From positions 62,001-126,000 of the forward strand of contig CAZKBP010000002.1 in NCBI GenBank assembly GCA_964551015.1: a DNA stretch of 64,000 bases, read 5' to 3'. The number at the start of each line of letters is the position of its first letter. Within the stretch, counting starts at the first letter, position 1. Under the pieces are notes generated by a model. It had not been told where the DNA came from. It saw only the letters and a list, made by a program, of their open reading frames with translations, and did no database searches. The position numbers and the translations under genes were made by a program. Shown here in pieces: positions 63,272 through 64,000 of the stretch. The DNA comes from CAZKBP01 sp964551015. Lineage in GTDB: Bacteria; Bacteroidota; Bacteroidia; Cytophagales; Microscillaceae.

Positions 63272-64000
63272 ATGTTAGAAAAAGTAGAGGAAATCAAAAA
63301 GGCCGTGGAGGCTTACGACATCAAGGATGAGCTACATTTGGAGGAGTTCCGCTTGAAGTACATCAAGCGCGAAATTCCCGCTTTGATGGGTGCTTTCAAG
63401 GATATTCCACCTGAACAAAAAAAACAATACGGGCAGGCTATCAACGAGCTGAAGCAACTAGCACAAAATAAATTCAAAGAAATCCAAGCGCAAATTGAAC
63501 AGGCAAGGGCTAGTCAGTCTCAAGAGGCTCCTGTGGACCTGACCCTACCTACGGTTCCCCAGGAACTGGGCACTGTCCATCCTTTGAGTCTGATTACACA
63601 CCGGATTATTGAAATTTTCGAGCGCATTGGTTTTAATGTATCCGATGGCCCCGAAATTGAGGATGATTGGCACAACTTCACGGCGCTTAATTTCCCTCCC
63701 AACCATCCTGCACGAGAGATGCAAGATACCTTCTTCATTGAGAAAAATCCAGACTTGGCACTGAGAACCCACACTTCATCGGTGCAGGTACGCTTGATGG
63801 AAAAACAAAAACCGCCCATTCGCAGCATTATGCCCGGTCGGGTGTACCGGAATGAGGCCATTTCGGCGCGAGCACATTGTATGTTCCATCAGGTAGAAGG
63901 GCTTTATATTGACAAAAACGTGAGTCTGGTTGATTTGAAACAGACACTTTATCACTTCGCTCGGGAAATGTTTGGCGCAAACACACAGGTACGCTTCCGT
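63272..64000 (+). CDS. pheS: Phenylalanyl-tRNA synthetase alpha subunit, 3' end outside window
   Basis: The first 243 codons. PheS pairs with PheT to charge tRNA-Phe. The N-terminal coiled coil (residues 1-90, MLEKVEEIKKAVEAY...ARASQ) binds tRNA, and the catalytic domain begins near LGTVHPLSLI with class II motif 2 in GRVYRNEAISARAHCMFHQVEG. The length and start fit the family. The gene is cut by the right end of the window. Confidence 0.96.
   Translation, partial: MLEKVEEIKKAVEAYDIKDELHLEEFRLKYIKREIPALMGAFKDIPPEQKKQYGQAINELKQLAQNKFKEIQAQIEQARASQSQEAPVDLTLPTVPQELGTVHPLSLITHRIIEIFERIGFNVSDGPEIEDDWHNFTALNFPPNHPAREMQDTFFIEKNPDLALRTHTSSVQVRLMEKQKPPIRSIMPGRVYRNEAISARAHCMFHQVEGLYIDKNVSLVDLKQTLYHFAREMFGANTQVRFR

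Noticed and set aside
1..64000. CRISPR arrays, rRNA or tRNA genes, insertion sequences, prophage
   Set aside because: I found no regularly spaced direct repeats, no cloverleaf-like or rRNA-like tracts, no transposase or integrase motifs and no phage structural genes.

Overview
The window looks like a chromosomal segment of a marine-type Bacteroidota bacterium, most likely outside the classical gut genera. The evidence is gene content and order (porX-tsaE-ald, lpxD-lpxC/fabZ-lpxA, the type IX secretion regulator PorX, a secreted giant protein with a type A C-terminal sorting domain), many TAnnTTTG -7 elements in front of genes, the near absence of Shine-Dalgarno sequences, and a proteorhodopsin operon. 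A more exact placement (Cytophagales-like) is only a guess. No rRNA, tRNA, CRISPR array, transposase or phage gene was seen; the region reads as ordinary vertically inherited chromosome with a few accessory patches.

Layout. 1-3433: the C-terminally cut amidase and an HK/RR two-component pair. 3545-7207: pheA and a four-gene ExbB/ExbD-type energy-transducing operon on the minus strand. 7208-12867: a large gene-poor gap, a TPR sensor kinase, two tandem enoyl-CoA hydratase paralogues behind a palindrome-covered promoter, and a TIGR02117-type protein. 13132-21211: a MacB/FtsX-type permease, the ald-tsaE-porX block and an exported WD40-caspase protein. 21343-26624: HD phosphohydrolase and the lipid A genes lpxD, lpxC/fabZ, lpxA plus an ABC ATPase. 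26853-32791: a mixed series of plus-strand genes (lipoprotein, pirin, glyoxalase-fold, folA, Omp85-like barrel, PLP enzyme, PH-domain membrane protein). 33269-35956: three tandem micro-ORFs for small coiled-coil proteins, an orphan receiver protein and two small membrane proteins. 36184-44740: M16 protease, deaminase, a small basic protein and a 1411-residue T9SS cargo. 44882-51445: ABC ATPase, MFS transporter, TlpA-like lipoprotein, rpmB, a PDZ aspartyl protease, a GAF protein and a nuclease. 51623-56809: a TolC/HlyD/ABC type I-like export system whose ATPase domain lacks several consensus catalytic residues. 56974-59522: FKBP isomerase, two small exported lipocalin-like proteins and a DUF2461 protein. 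59936-62896: green-type proton-pumping proteorhodopsin, lycopene cyclase and beta-carotene dioxygenase, a nearly self-contained light-energy cassette. The window ends inside pheS.

How the genes fit together. Several modules concern the cell envelope: lipid A synthesis, a T9SS regulator together with a T9SS cargo, ExbB/ExbD proton-driven machinery, Omp85-like and TolC outer-membrane proteins. The proteorhodopsin could feed the proton motive force that TonB-, T9SS- and MFS-type machinery uses. The least explained parts are the small coiled-coil protein cluster near 33.3-33.8 kb, the degenerate ABC exporter and the long ExbD variant.
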